Shown here in pieces: positions 49,901 through 60,967 of a stretch of 64,000 nt of DNA. Both the position numbers and the translations under genes were made by a program. The DNA is from Caenorhabditis remanei (taxonomy: Eukaryota > Nematoda > Chromadorea > Rhabditida > Rhabditidae), in NCBI RefSeq assembly GCF_010183535.1, contig NC_071330.1, positions 8,041,717 to 8,105,716 of the forward strand. The letters run 5' to 3'. The notes under the pieces were generated by a model, which saw only the letters and a list, made by a program, of their open reading frames with translations, did not search any database and was not told the origin of the DNA. Position 1 is the first letter of the stretch; each line of letters opens with the position of its first letter.

Positions 49901-52900
49901 GTAAGCTTTAGGTTGAGCTTTGTCATCTTTCCTTTCCCCAGTATTTTTATGCCAATAGTCTCCAGTTTTTGTGCTATTTGATGCGTTTCCGTTGCGACTT
50001 GCAGGTGGTGCGTTCTGAAAATTTTCAAATTAATAATTTAAAGCTGAAAAGTTGATAAAGAAGGATAACTCACCCTTGCATTTCCGTTCATATTGGTTCT
50101 ATCTTTTGGCACGTGTTCTGGTGAGTTTTCTTCGCTTTGTTGTGGTGAAGTTGAGTTCGGCGGTGTAGGTAAGTCTGATCCTGATTTGTTATTCACTTTC
50201 TTTTTCCAACCGTGAGTACCACCTTGTTGGTAATATATACCATTCGCTCCGGAATCAACGACTCTGTAAAAGAACAGAAAATTCAAAATGGATAAACGAA
50301 TGGAGTGATGTCAGTCCCGCAATGCACCCACTAAGCGAGGAAGAGATAGAAACACGAGACACACGAAACAAAAGGAAAATGACGTCGATGCTTTAGAAGC
50401 ACGCACGAGCGCAGTTCCAATCAATTTTTTTGGAATACCAGAGTTGGCTATAACGTTCGACTGCGAACTATGATATAAACTATGACTACCATAACATGGT
50501 AATGTGCCTTTTCACCAGTCTTCATTTAAATTTAGAACAAAGAGTAAACGTATACAAATTACTTAACGGATACATGTGAATGTTTCGTTTCATGAAACAG
50601 TTAGAACAATAAATTTTACAGTCAAAGAAGGAAACCTGCGGGAATTTTTCCGCCGTTTTTTGGGCAGCACATTTTGTAGGCCTTTCCAAATAAACATCAT
50701 TTAATGGAAAAGTGAAGGCTTTTTGATAGGAGAATACAAACCGCAGAATTAGCCTTCATCTCTTTTACTCTTTCAGACACGAAACGGCCGTTATAAGCAA
50801 AATGAGGAATACATTAGAAAATGGAGGGCTAGTGTCGGGCGCAGGTCCCTCTTCTTACGCTCTTCTCGCGCAGAAGGGGTGCACACAATCACAAACAACT
50901 ATAAGAGGCGCACAGAAAGGGAGATAGAAAAAGCGCCGCAGTTGGCGAGAGGGTCGCCTCTGCGACTGCTGACTATAGAGATGAAGTAACGTTGGTAGTG
51001 TTGTCAGGGTAGAGAAACGTAGACATCGTACGAGACAGAAACGCAGAGAAACAGAGCGTGAATCGCCATCCGTTTCACTCGTTTCTCCCTTTCCTTCTTC
51101 TTCCATTCAACCAACCAACAGAATTCTGTTTCTCTACTGCCTCATTCTGCCAACAAGGTGAGTGGTGGGAGGATCGCGTGTGTGCGAAATAGTGAGCGCA
51201 CACAACACTACGCAAATGATGCTGACGGCGACGACGAAGAAGACAGAGTAGATGTAGGCCTTTGTCTGTCAGCTGCCAGTGTTGTTTAAAATGAAAAGAA
51301 GCTAGAGAGAGAACAACGAACGAGATAAAGTTAAGAGATATCACTAACATTCCTTTTTCGGGATTGATTACCCTAAAACATAACTGCAGCAATTTTCTCA
51401 TTAGAAAATTGATTCGTGACCGAAACAGATCAAAGAAAACCGATTTTTCGAAAACAAAACAAAAGCTTAACGCAGTACTATCATTTTCAAAACATCATAT
51501 ACAATCCATCATATTCAAAACTAATTCAACTTCAGTGTTTCACTTATGTCCTCTACTGCGCTGACTATCAGAATTGTAAAATTGAACCATCGAAATCGGG
51601 CATGAAAACTTTGATACGGCATCGAGGTGAAAAGAAAGGTGAACAGACACGAGACAACGTGTGGACGATGATAGATTGACGAGATAACAACACCTTTCAT
51701 GGAGACAGGGGATTTTTGCAACGATATACTCACCGCTCGTTTGACATTTCGTTCACTGGACTCTTGTTGTCCTTGCTGCGCGACCTGCAAAAATAACTTT
51801 AAAATGTATTGAAACATTTATAAGTTTCAAGAGTAAAATAATGTTACAGGGAGATCTTATCCGCTGTATAGCAGAACATTTAGAATCTTTTTAGAATTTT
51901 CGTTTACAACATATTTGGAATTTTATAATAATTTTGATAAAACAAAGCATCTTCAAAAACAACACTCAATTGCGAAAACCCTAAACATTTCATTTTAACT
52001 ATTGGTGCTCCGTCTCCATAATGTTATCATTCTTTTCGCATTTTGATAATAAACGAGATACACAGAGTGCACATAAAATGCTTAAATACTACTAACCGTT
52101 TATGCACCGATAGTGTTCAGAAGACTAACGAACTAAGGAAAAGATTGAAATAAAAAGAAAAGAGCTTTATTCGTCTTCTTTCGATTTCTTCTCCGCAAAA
52201 TAATTGCGTGGTGTGTGCATGCGCAAAAGAACCAAAAACATCCAGTCTACTGGTGAGAGGGTCCCCCACTAAAGAAAGCGTACTACTTTTGACGCTGAGA
52301 AAAGGGGGAGCAGGATAGAAAAACAACTAATATCAAACTTAAGACTTTTTAATGACCAAAAGAGAATCATTATCTGCGAAACGAGTGATTCTAATTTGTC
52401 TAAAAACACTCAAGTTCTTTTGAACAATTATACATGTATGACTCAACCTAGTGTCAAAATGGGAAGAAATGCAGAATGTTGAATCAAGGTGGAAAATCCA
52501 GAATAGAAGCTTATTTAGTTCGCATGTCAATATTTTTAGAGAATAAGGTAACAGGAAAGAGAAATTTTTAAAAAACCATTCTCGTGATAATACATTTTCC
52601 AAGCACGAAATAGCTAGTTTGCGAAATAAAACACATACGTATCCGAAAAGGTTGGAAGAATGACAGAAACAATATTCACCGCTGCAGAAAGCGAGCGAAG
52701 GGGCCGCAAATTTATGCGTATAAAATAAGCAATGCTGCGATGTGACGATGGTGGTAGTTTGGAAAAGAGAAGTTGTGGGGACGAAACGGGCGAAAAACTA
52801 GCGATTGACTCTGGTTGAATGGCTCCTCAAGAAAGAAAAAGGAGACCTATGTGTTCTTCTAATTTCAGGAACCAGATTTAATGTCGAATATGACTTCCTT

Positions 52901-54452
52901 CGGAACAGTAAAAGAAGGAAAAAAAATTGAATTGATATTGAATTTTCGACACGTTTTTACTGTTAACACTCACCAATTTTGCTGTTCATCTCCACTAGCC
53001 GATTCTTCCTCACCAGATCGTCTCCGTACTGCAACACAACTTCTACGTTGAATAGATTGTTTGAACACTTACCACTTTCGTCATTAGCTGTACGTCGTGT
53101 TCCTTTTTCCCCACCGTTGCTACGTGGAGCTCCTTTCCCTTTGCTTCCATAATCGACCGAAATCTCGACCTTTTTCCAGCTATTTTTCGTTGTTTTTCCA
53201 CCAGTTTTATGTTGTGAATTGCTCCCTCCTTCATTATTGTCATCCTGTAAATATATTCATGATCAATCTTTTTTATTTCTATAGTAAATTATTCAAACAT
53301 TCGAGTTATTCCGTTATACGCAACACTTACCGAGTTTGATGGAGAAACGTGCCCATTAAGCTCCGACTTCGCCAAAGAAGGCCATTCCTGTGGTGCAGAA
53401 ACTGTTACAGTCTCCGCACTTGAAAAGGTGGATACGGGAACATTTGACGTTTTCCATGGTTCCTTTTTCGATTCTCTATTTTTCGGCTTTTCTTTAATCG
53501 ATGTTTGCTTCGGAGTAGGTTCTGCAGCTTTCTTTTTTTCTGGAACTGGAGCTGAATGCTTCTGTGCAACTTGATGGACTGTTGAAGATGATACTGTTTC
53601 TTTCTTAGTATCTTCGTGGAGCGAGACGGCGGCGGCTTCAGCAGCGGCAGCGGCTGCTGCTTCTTCTGGAACTATTGCATGATAAATAAGCTGCACAAGA
53701 ATCACTGTTTAATAAGACTAATGATCAGCTGAAATCCCCCAAATAATAATGATATTAACTATTTTAACAATTATTCTTGTATTATCGGTTTACGACACCG
53801 AGATGGGTAATTTAAACGTGCGTCAATTTTTTAAAAATAATTATCTGGCAGTTGAAATCCAATTGCAGTGAGAAATTACGGGTTTTCACTTTTTTCATCT
53901 ACGAGCCATTCCGAAAAATTAAATGCGCCTTTAAATACCCTGCGCGGCCGTGCGTTATCGTAAACCGATAGTAATAAACAACACTAAGATTTTTTTCTGA
54001 TGTAAAAACTACTTTTACGTTTTTATCGTAGTAATTTGTAACTTTTAAATCTTCAAAGGCTTACCCTTGTTTTTGAACCATGCGTTTGTTGTTGGCAACG
54101 GGGCAGGCTCTAATACAACTGGAACTTCAACTGGTTTAACTTCTTCAGGAGTAGACTTTTCTGCTGTTTTCTCAGATTTTGCTTCTCCTCTCTGTTTGCG
54201 ATCGTTTTTTCTGTTGTTACGACGTTTTCCTTTTCCTTCGCCACGAGGTCTATCAGATTGACGTCCACCAGCATTCTCTTTGTCACGTCTATGATTCTGG
54301 GATTGTGTTTGCTTGTCAGGTTGACCTGTTTCATTTTGTGTAGAACTGGAAGAGTTCGGTTGCTTCTGTGGTAGTGGTGGTTGAGGCAAAGCTTCCTCAG
54401 CTAGTCCGGACACAACCTTTGCGAACGAGAGCATGGGCTGCTTCTCAGCCAT
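46961..54452 (-). CDS. larp-1: La-related protein 1 (LARP1)
   Basis: A long gene with at least 13 exons, read 54452 to 46961. The N-terminal half is disordered: [20 protein letters not shown], Arg/Lys/Gly-rich stretches, an Ala run and [13 protein letters not shown] central La motif spans about 49440-49230: [34 protein letters not shown] and [11 protein letters not shown]. The C-terminus has DM15 repeats at about 47600-47050: [38 protein letters not shown] and [17 protein letters not shown], ending [12 protein letters not shown]1 binds the cap and 5' TOP mRNAs through DM15 and poly(A)/PABP through its N-terminal half. In worms it dampens Ras-MAPK signalling in the germline and associates with P bodies. 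A frame upstream of 54452 back to an acceptor at 54500 is open, so a longer N-terminus is possible. Confidence 0.92.
50280..51330 (-). promoter_or_regulatory. probable internal promoter region of larp-1
   Basis: The 1.5-kb larp-1 intron upstream of the exon at 50074-50263 contains a GC-richer block at about 50830-51260. It has CGCGCAG, AGGCGCAC, GCGCCGC and GCGAGAGGGTCGCC, and dense CTCT/GAGA patches, unlike the surrounding AT-rich intron. The acceptor before 50263 (TTTTACAG) could accept a spliced leader. I infer a promoter for a shorter isoform that still contains the La motif and DM15 repeats. Confidence 0.35.
51734..51784 (-). other. larp-1: 51-nt larp-1 exon
   Basis: The exon is bordered by TTGCAG and GTGAGT on the - strand. 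In the frame set by its neighbours it encodes [17 protein letters not shown] (with the flanking split codons). Its length is a multiple of three, but the split codon formed if it is skipped (TG from the exon ending at 52974 plus A from 50263) reads TGA, a stop. Confidence 0.65.
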
Positions 54453-54959
54453 TCGATCTTCTTTTCTACTTGCTGGTGATGTTAGCAAGTCTTTCTTACC
54501 TGAAAAAAAATTTCTTAGCTTTGTACGATGCGTCGTAATTTAGGCGTCTAAAAATTTTCTTTTGAACATTTGTCAACACTTTTACTGTTTGGAAGCAATA
54601 CAATAAATTATAAATATAATAGAAAAATACAATTCGAGAAAAAGTTTTTTTTCAATTTGTTTCTAACCTAAATTTACGTTTTAAGAAAATTTTGAAACTG
54701 GAAATCACATGATTAAAATTTCATTTGAAGCGTTTGAACTCATGTAGTGTTATGAGAGCACGCCGAAGGAGCAGATAATCAGGGATGGATGAAACAGACA
54801 TACAAATATGTTTTAATCAGAAATCTCAAAGGAGATGGTTAATCAGTATATGTGATAAGGAGATTGGTCGATATTATATTATTCAGAAATAATCAATAAA
54901 TCTAATTTCAGAACCTGAAAAAAAAACAAAAAAAGATTTTTTAACCGAGAAAAAGTTCA

Positions 54960-55330
54960 ACTACTTCGTAGCGCCCCTATGCTTCACCATTGCACTAGAA
55001 GTTTACACACACTCGTGGGGCACACACGAAACAGCGAGGCAGCGCGCACACCAACACTGCGCCAATAAGAATTCAGAAGACATTCAGTTCGTGCATTGAC
55101 GCAGGTCTCGTGCCAGCGAAATTTGTTGTATTGCCGAGTAAACACACGTTTCCAATGCCAGGACCGGACAGATTATTTTTTCTACAATTGTTTTTATGTT
55201 TCAAGGGAATGTCTCGTTTCCTCGAATTGTTTTCCTTCAATGGAATCTTGAAATAAGTGTAGATGTATTTCAATTTCTAGAGACCTTGTTGAAATAGTCT
55301 TTAGATAAAATGCTGATGACTCATGAAAGT
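54960..55330. promoter_or_regulatory. bidirectional promoter region larp-1 / wip-1
   Basis: The ~930 bp between the divergent larp-1 and wip-1 starts contains a GC-richer core (54970-55120) with GTAGCGCCCCTATGC, GAGGCAGCGCGCACACC and TGACGCAGGTCTCGTGCC. This contrasts with the AT-rich flanks. The wip-1 ATG is one base after an acceptor TTTTTCAG, consistent with trans-splicing. Confidence 0.45.
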
Positions 55331-55381
55331 TTGCCTTGTTTGAATCACAGTTGAACCAAGTTTCAACAGTTATTTTTCAGT

Positions 55382-57791
55382 ATGCCTCCACCACCCCCAC
55401 CGCCACCTCCGCCGCCGCCACCAGCAATGGCGGCTGCACCACCGCCATCTAATGGTGCTAGAAATGCTCTTCTTGGTGACATTCAGGTGAGCTGCCAGTT
55501 TAAACAAAAACTGTATAACTAGTTAAAAACAAATTAGAAAACTCTTTTTTACCACTGATTTTGATGAATGATTCAAATTTTAAAAATTTTGACTCCTTTC
55601 AAATGCTATTTCTGAAGTTTGTCGTATTTTATGTGAATTGAGTAAGTATCTCCGAATTCATGTAGTAACTTTGTTGGACTTTAAAATATATTGTTGCATT
55701 TTTTTGATGAATGTATAAAAAAAATTCAAATTAATTATTTTATTGTGTTATAATGTATTTATCTGTTTAGAAAGGATTAAAACTGAAAAAGGCAGTAACC
55801 AATGATCGCTCTGCGCCAGCAGTAGGGAAAGTGGTTGGAAGCGGTGCATCATCTGTGTCGTCGAATGGAAACAGTGGGAATGGAAATGGAGCAGCGGCAA
55901 AACCACCATCAATGTCAGGCGGTATGGGTGGACTTTTTGCGAATGGGTTACCATCAAAACCGAGCGAAAATAAAATCAGGAGAGCAACTACTAATATTGG
56001 TAAGCTTTCAATTTTTCTTTCTTTTTTTGAATTCTGAAAAACGTTAAAATAATACATATATCACCTCCTTTCCAACTTCTTCATGCAACTCAAATCCAAA
56101 ACGCTAACGTTAGAATCCCTTCTTGTTAAAATCTACATGATGAATCTAACTTCCTCAACTAACCAATTCCCATTCAGGGCCTCCGCCATCAGCAATGACA
56201 GCTCCACCAATACCGCCTCCAGTTCCCGCTCCGGCCCCTGCTGTTGATGGTAAATAATGTTATTTTTTGTTTTCCATTCTCTCTTTTCTGTTAATTTACT
56301 AATTTCCTCAGTCTCCTTCCTAATTTACCTAGTGAAAAATACTTTTATTGCAGGAAAAAAACCGTCTATTGTTTCTTCTTCTGTAACTTCTCAGTCATCC
56401 GCACCTGTCCCACCTCCTCCGCCTCCGATTTCCGTTTTAAGTTCGAAGCCAACACCACCGCCGCCACCACCAGCTCAGCAAAAACCGTCGGTCAGTCATT
56501 TGATTTCACTATAGTAGCTTCAAATTTGTCTTCCCAATATTCTGAATACGTAGTTTTGTGTATGAATACTAATAGTTTGTTTCTTACGTTCTGTCTCCGT
56601 TTGTTGTGAACAATGGTGTCAGATTCAGAGTGACCGTGAACAATTCCGAACAATGAGACCCATGCGACCTTCTAATGATGCAAAACCCGCTATGATTCGG
56701 AGAAGTGGAAGCTCGGAGGTACTTTTTGTTGCTTTGATTCTTGTTATTGCTGTGAACAAAAAATATTTAAACAGAAATCATTGTTATTTGTGTGTGAGAG
56801 ACCTGATATTGCTTTTATCTAAAACTGAAAATAATCAAAGGCACTATTACAGGACATTCCACAGACAACGTTATCAGGTAGTAGGATGGCTCGACCGTCC
56901 GCTCCTCCACCGGCCAGACCAGCTGCTCCACCGCCACCAGTTCCAACTTCTGTACCATCTATTGCTCAGATGTCCAGCAGATTTCAATCACATGCTGTAT
57001 CAAGGTAAGTTCGTGTTCCAACAGAATGAATTACGTACTCCCAGAAAGAGCTGTATAGAAACCTATAAAAACCTGCTAGACTAGCAACTCCGAGGAAATA
57101 AATTTCAATAAAAATTATTACGGACCAGAAAAATAAAAAAGCGTACATTGCGATGGACAGACCTACTCCACATGCGTTTTATATATAAGAATGACGATTT
57201 AAAAGATATTTTTAAATTCATCGTATGAAAAAAAAAAAATTTTAAGTAATAAATTTTAGAACTTGTTTACTTCCGGTCCATAACGGAAGTATTAAAAATT
57301 CGGTCCATAACCGATATATTTTGAAGCACCTGGATATAAGCTTGATATTGTCTACAGACTAAACATCTCCATCTCGATTTCAGGGTGCGTCATCGAATTG
57401 TCCTTAATCAAAACTATGACGAAATTCATACCGAAATTGGGTATTTTCAGAATAGCAGATGATGCTCCACCACCACCCCCTCGGATCGCATCTAAAACTT
57501 CTGGGGCAGGAAACCACTCAAGAGCACCACTTCCACCGTCTTCATCTTCTGCTCCGTCTATTGCATCAGCACCTCCACCACCTCCACCACCTCCACAACC
57601 AGCATCACCATATCCTGGCATGATGTCAACGGCGACTGTTTCTCCAAATGTACCTTTCCATCCACTAAACAGGTATTTATAAAAAGTTTAGATGACGACT
57701 TACAGTTGAAAATTGTTCCAGGTTTCATTTTCTTCCACTGTCACAACTACCTCCTCCTCCTAAATGTGGATCGGGAAATAGTCGTTCTTGA
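55382..57791 (+). CDS. wip-1: WASP-interacting protein (WIP/verprolin)
   Basis: About eight exons. It begins with Met and a run of 14 prolines, then a WH2 actin-binding motif (ARNALLGDIQ followed by KGLKLKKAVTNDR) and a Gly/Ser linker. Several proline-rich profilin/SH3-type blocks follow. The C-terminal WASP-binding segment reads RFHFLPLSQLPPPPK and ends at 57791. WIP binds and stabilises WASP (WSP-1) and links it to actin monomers, promoting Arp2/3-dependent assembly; in worms it acts with wsp-1 in embryonic morphogenesis. Reading through splice sites in the middle exons (for example near 57006) gives dead-end frames, so the exon at 57450-57671 was joined by its coding character. It is the first gene of a likely four-gene operon. 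Confidence 0.9.
57269..57315. repeat. paired short inverted repeats in a wip-1 intron
   Basis: ACTTCCG/CGGAAGT arms enclose GTCCATAA at 57269-57290. Just downstream TCGGT/ACCGA enclose CCATA at about 57300-57314. Both hairpins share CGGTCCATAAC in their top strand. They may be the remains of a small palindromic element. Confidence 0.4.
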
Positions 57792-58155
57792 CCTTTGTCG
57801 AAAGCATCGGCTTAAACAAGCCATAAATGTTTGCCTCTCACAATGCTCATGACTTCCCTTTCACTCGATTTTTATGATATTTTTTGAGTTCCCATATGAA
57901 CGAATATTTTTTAACTGAATTTTCCAACTGTGATTTAAGCACTTTCACTTTTTTCTTCCATACCCGTTTGCATTTCCTGATGTACTGCTTCCGATTCTTC
58001 TTCTGTTACTATTTTCTAGTCTCCTTTTGTCCTGGTTCTCTGATAAATCTGTGAAAATTTTTAAAAATCAATGAGAAGCATACATGTGTTCCCTCTTGTT
58101 TTATATTTTCAACCAACCAACTGAGATTTTAATCTGACATGAAGACATTTCAGGG

Positions 58156-58930
58156 ATGGAGCCTAATCTATCAGATATAGTTTTGTCTGATCGTATTCAG
58201 ACGATAGTCAACACTGAGAAAAGTATTGACGAGATGATGAAATGTGCACGAGAAATTATACAGGATTTGGGAAAAGAGAAACAGATTGGAAAAGTTTGTT
58301 TTCATTTGAGATTTAGTTTGAAGCTGGTCATTTTTCTTAATTTCAGAACAAGATGGAAGAAAATGCAAACACATTCAAAAAGCTAATAACACAAGTGGAA
58401 AATGAGCTCAGTTCCCAAATGCAATACTTATCCCATGTTTGTGTTGGATCTTCGCACCAAGGTTAGTTTCTATTTTAGAAAAAAACACACTTCTTCAAAA
58501 ACTAAAATTGGAGTTTACTAAATCTTCACTAATAAATTATTCAGGTTCTACGTTCGGTGTACTTCAAAACTCGCTTCTCGCGCAATCTGGTCTAGCATCA
58601 CTTCACTCGGAGCTTGCTCATATTCTCACAACAGTTGATCCTAAACAAGATGTAGTTTCAAACGGAGAAGGTGACGAAGAAGAAGAAGATGGCGATGAAG
58701 AAGAAGAAGAAGGAGCAGGAGAAGGACTCAACTTGGATAACGCTCAGGAAGATGTCGTCGCACCGTTAACTACTTCTTCAACAGGTACAGCTTCAACATC
58801 AGAAGAAGGAAGTGGCGGTAGTGGCGGAGCACAGGAAGATGATGGCGCCGGCAGCAGTTCTCCACGAAGTCAGGAGGAAACTGGTAGAAGATCGACAGAA
58901 GACGAGGAAGAAGAAACAATGCAACACTGA
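58156..58930 (+). CDS. mdt-11: Mediator complex subunit 11
   Basis: Three exons encode about 210 residues. The start MEPNLSDIVLSDRIQTIVN leads into NTEKSIDEMMKCAREIIQDL and, in the next exon, ITQVENELSSQMQYLSHV. This is the MED11 helical hairpin that pairs with MED22 in the Mediator head module. The final exon adds FGVLQNSLLAQSGLASLHSE and then a long acidic tail of Glu, Asp, Gly and Ser not found in short MED11 proteins of other animals. Mediator bridges activators and RNA polymerase II. It follows wip-1 by 365 bp and precedes the zinc-finger gene by 157 bp on the same strand. The ATG lies three bases after CATTTCAG. Confidence 0.85.
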
Positions 58931-58975
58931 TCTCATCATGTTTCATATTTATAATGCTATATATTTCCATGTTCA

Positions 58976-59087
58976 ATTAAAGTATATTTTCACAATTTTT
59001 AAAAGTTATTTGCGGTTATCGGATATCCAATGATTATATACTTGAAACTATTAAAAAGCAAAGAGAAATAGAACTATTAAATTCTAG
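58976..59087 (+). promoter_or_regulatory. operon junction: poly(A) signal and trans-splice site
   Basis: ATTAAA at 58976-58981 (end of mdt-11) is followed ~105 bases later by the acceptor ATTCTAG ending at 59087, which directly abuts the next ATG. This is the spacing expected for SL2 trans-splicing. Confidence 0.55.
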
Positions 59088-60010
59088 ATGGAACCATCAA
59101 TATCAAAGGAGCCCATCTCTTCTCGGTTTTTAGATTGTTAGTTTCTTGTTTCTGTCTCTGATTATACCCTTTAATTTCAGCTGAACAATATCAAGAATCT
59201 TCGTCGAGTTCTTTTAATCGTGAGTCTTTTTTTTTATTTCATGTAAATTAACTGCTCTTTTTTAGAACTCGAATCTCAAAGCTCTCCATCCCAAATAGTT
59301 TATAATAAAGATTATGTTGAAAATTTGCGAAGAAGATTCAACAATCAACAAAACGAAGGAAGGAATGTAAGAAATAATGAGAAACTGGGATGTGACACTC
59401 TTCACATTCATCAAAGACTCAAAAAGTTAGTTTCAAATACGTCAAATTTCGTTTATAAATAAACACCTTCATATTGATGAGAGTTCCCTATTTCCTAGTT
59501 TTAGTTTTTTCAGACACTCTCATCCATGTGATCTGAAAACTCTCACTTGTCTCGCGGGCTGTTGTGGCCGATCTTTCGAACGAATACAAGTCCTCGCTTT
59601 CCACGTTTCTTATGCTCATCAGGATTTTATGACATCCGTATCTGGTGATTTGACGTGCCTATTATGTGGGAAGAAATGGACGACAGTTAGAGTTTGTTCT
59701 TGTTTTTAGAGTTTTCAAGTTCTATTATTTTACTTCAGCGTAAAATCATGCATCTCTCATTGGCGCACCGAGAAATAGGTGAAGAACACAACAGTCAATG
59801 TATGCTTCAAGTAGAATCAGTTATTGCTCCAAATGCACCGAAGGCACAGAGATTGGAAAAAGCACGGTTAATTTATGGCGACAGGTTTGCATAATACAAA
59901 ACTATGATTGAAATTAGTAGTCAAAACTTATTTTCAGGATTGGAGACGAGTATCAAGATGAATTCGTGGAAGCTAGTGCTGAAGTTGAAGAGTATTCTTA
60001 TGATGATTAA
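59088..60010 (+). CDS. C2H2 zinc-finger protein
   Basis: About six short exons, roughly 230 residues: start MEPSISKEPISSRFLD, end VEEYSYDD. Two zinc-finger-like units are visible. The first reads TCLAGCCGRSFERIQVLAFH and continues VSYAH, with an unusual CxxxCC spacing. The second, DLTCLLCGKKWTTVRRKIMH, has C-x2-C then H-x4-H, spaced as in classical fingers. Flanks are Ser/Gln/Asn-rich upstream and acidic downstream. It is probably a nuclear nucleic-acid or protein-binding factor, but no target can be named. The exon joining through the splice at 59700 is uncertain by a few residues because two donors (GTTAGA and GTTTGT) are both in frame. It lies within the likely wip-1 operon. Confidence 0.7.
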
Positions 60011-60069
60011 ATGTTGACTTATTCTATAGGATTTCGAAAAATTCCTTCTTTCATCTTCTGGTTCAATGT

Positions 60070-60190
60070 AATAAACGGGTATTCATTTTTTCAAAGTGTT
60101 GATCTTTGCAACGTTATCGTGATAATCGACAATGTAATCGGTTGTACTTTTCGTCTTTGGTAGGATTTGATCCACGGTGTTTTTCAATAG
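60070..60190 (+). promoter_or_regulatory. operon junction: poly(A) signal and trans-splice site
   Basis: AATAAA at 60070-60075 ends the zinc-finger gene. The acceptor TTCAATAG ends at 60190, directly before the coq-10 ATG. The ~115-base spacing is typical of SL2 junctions. Confidence 0.55.
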
Positions 60191-60967
60191 ATGTTATCAA
60201 TTCGCCTCGGTCGTCGCTTCGTCCAAAATCAGAAAAGGTTCTTCAATTCGAAAGAAATGGCTTATTCTGAAAAAAGATTGATTGGGTATTCAAATGTTCT
60301 TCACTGCTTTCATTTGTAATATTTTCATTTGATTGCAGTTTTTCCCGAGATGAAATGTTCAATGTAGTTTCCGATGTTTCCGAATACCATCACTTTGTGC
60401 CATGGTGTAGGTCTTCTAGCGTCACACATGAGCATGAAAGCTCTCAGGTAAAATAACTTTTTCTATCATGTAGAATTCGTAAAATTTGGTCAGTTGAATA
60501 CAATTTCCTCGTTTTTAGATCGCAACATTAGAAATAGGTTTCCCACCATTCATGGAAAAGTATACAAGTCGCGTTATTTATATCAAACCATCTGTGGTAC
60601 ATGTAAGTGTTAAAACTTTCTGAATCTCAGCAATAGTTTTTTTCAGTCAGTTGTTATCGAAAACGATAACCTTTTCCGCACTCTCGATACAACATTTCGA
60701 TTTGGAAAGGTATATGAATCCAATGACAAGTCTGGATGTTCCCAAAATCCACCGTTTTAGGGCAACCCTTCAGTGGAACGCTCATGCACACTTCACTACG
60801 ATTTGGTCTTCGAATTCGAATCACAGTTCCATTCTCGAATCGCGCATCTCTTCTTCGATAAAGTTGTCAAAACTATGGTGGGGGCGTTCTTACATCGTGC
60901 TGAAAAGTTGTATGGACCACCTCAATTTCCCCATTCACCACCACAAGTTTTGCAATATAAATCATGA
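60191..60967 (+). CDS. coq-10: coenzyme Q-binding protein COQ10
   Basis: Five exons encode a START/polyketide-cyclase-fold protein of about 180 residues. The first exon, MLSIRLGRRFVQNQKRFFNS, is a basic amphipathic mitochondrial presequence. Family motifs are YSEKRLIG, EYHHFVPWC, EIGFPPFMEKYTSRV, NLFRTLDTTFRFG and AHLFFDKVVKTMVGAFLHR, then AEKLYGPP, all closely matching human COQ10A/B. COQ10 is a matrix-side lipid-binding protein needed for coenzyme Q to work in respiration. It is probably the last gene of the operon starting with wip-1. Confidence 0.92.

Noticed and set aside
57352..57621. Gly-rich - strand open frame
   Set aside because: It is the antisense shadow of the proline-rich wip-1 exon (poly-Pro codons read as Gly on the other strand).
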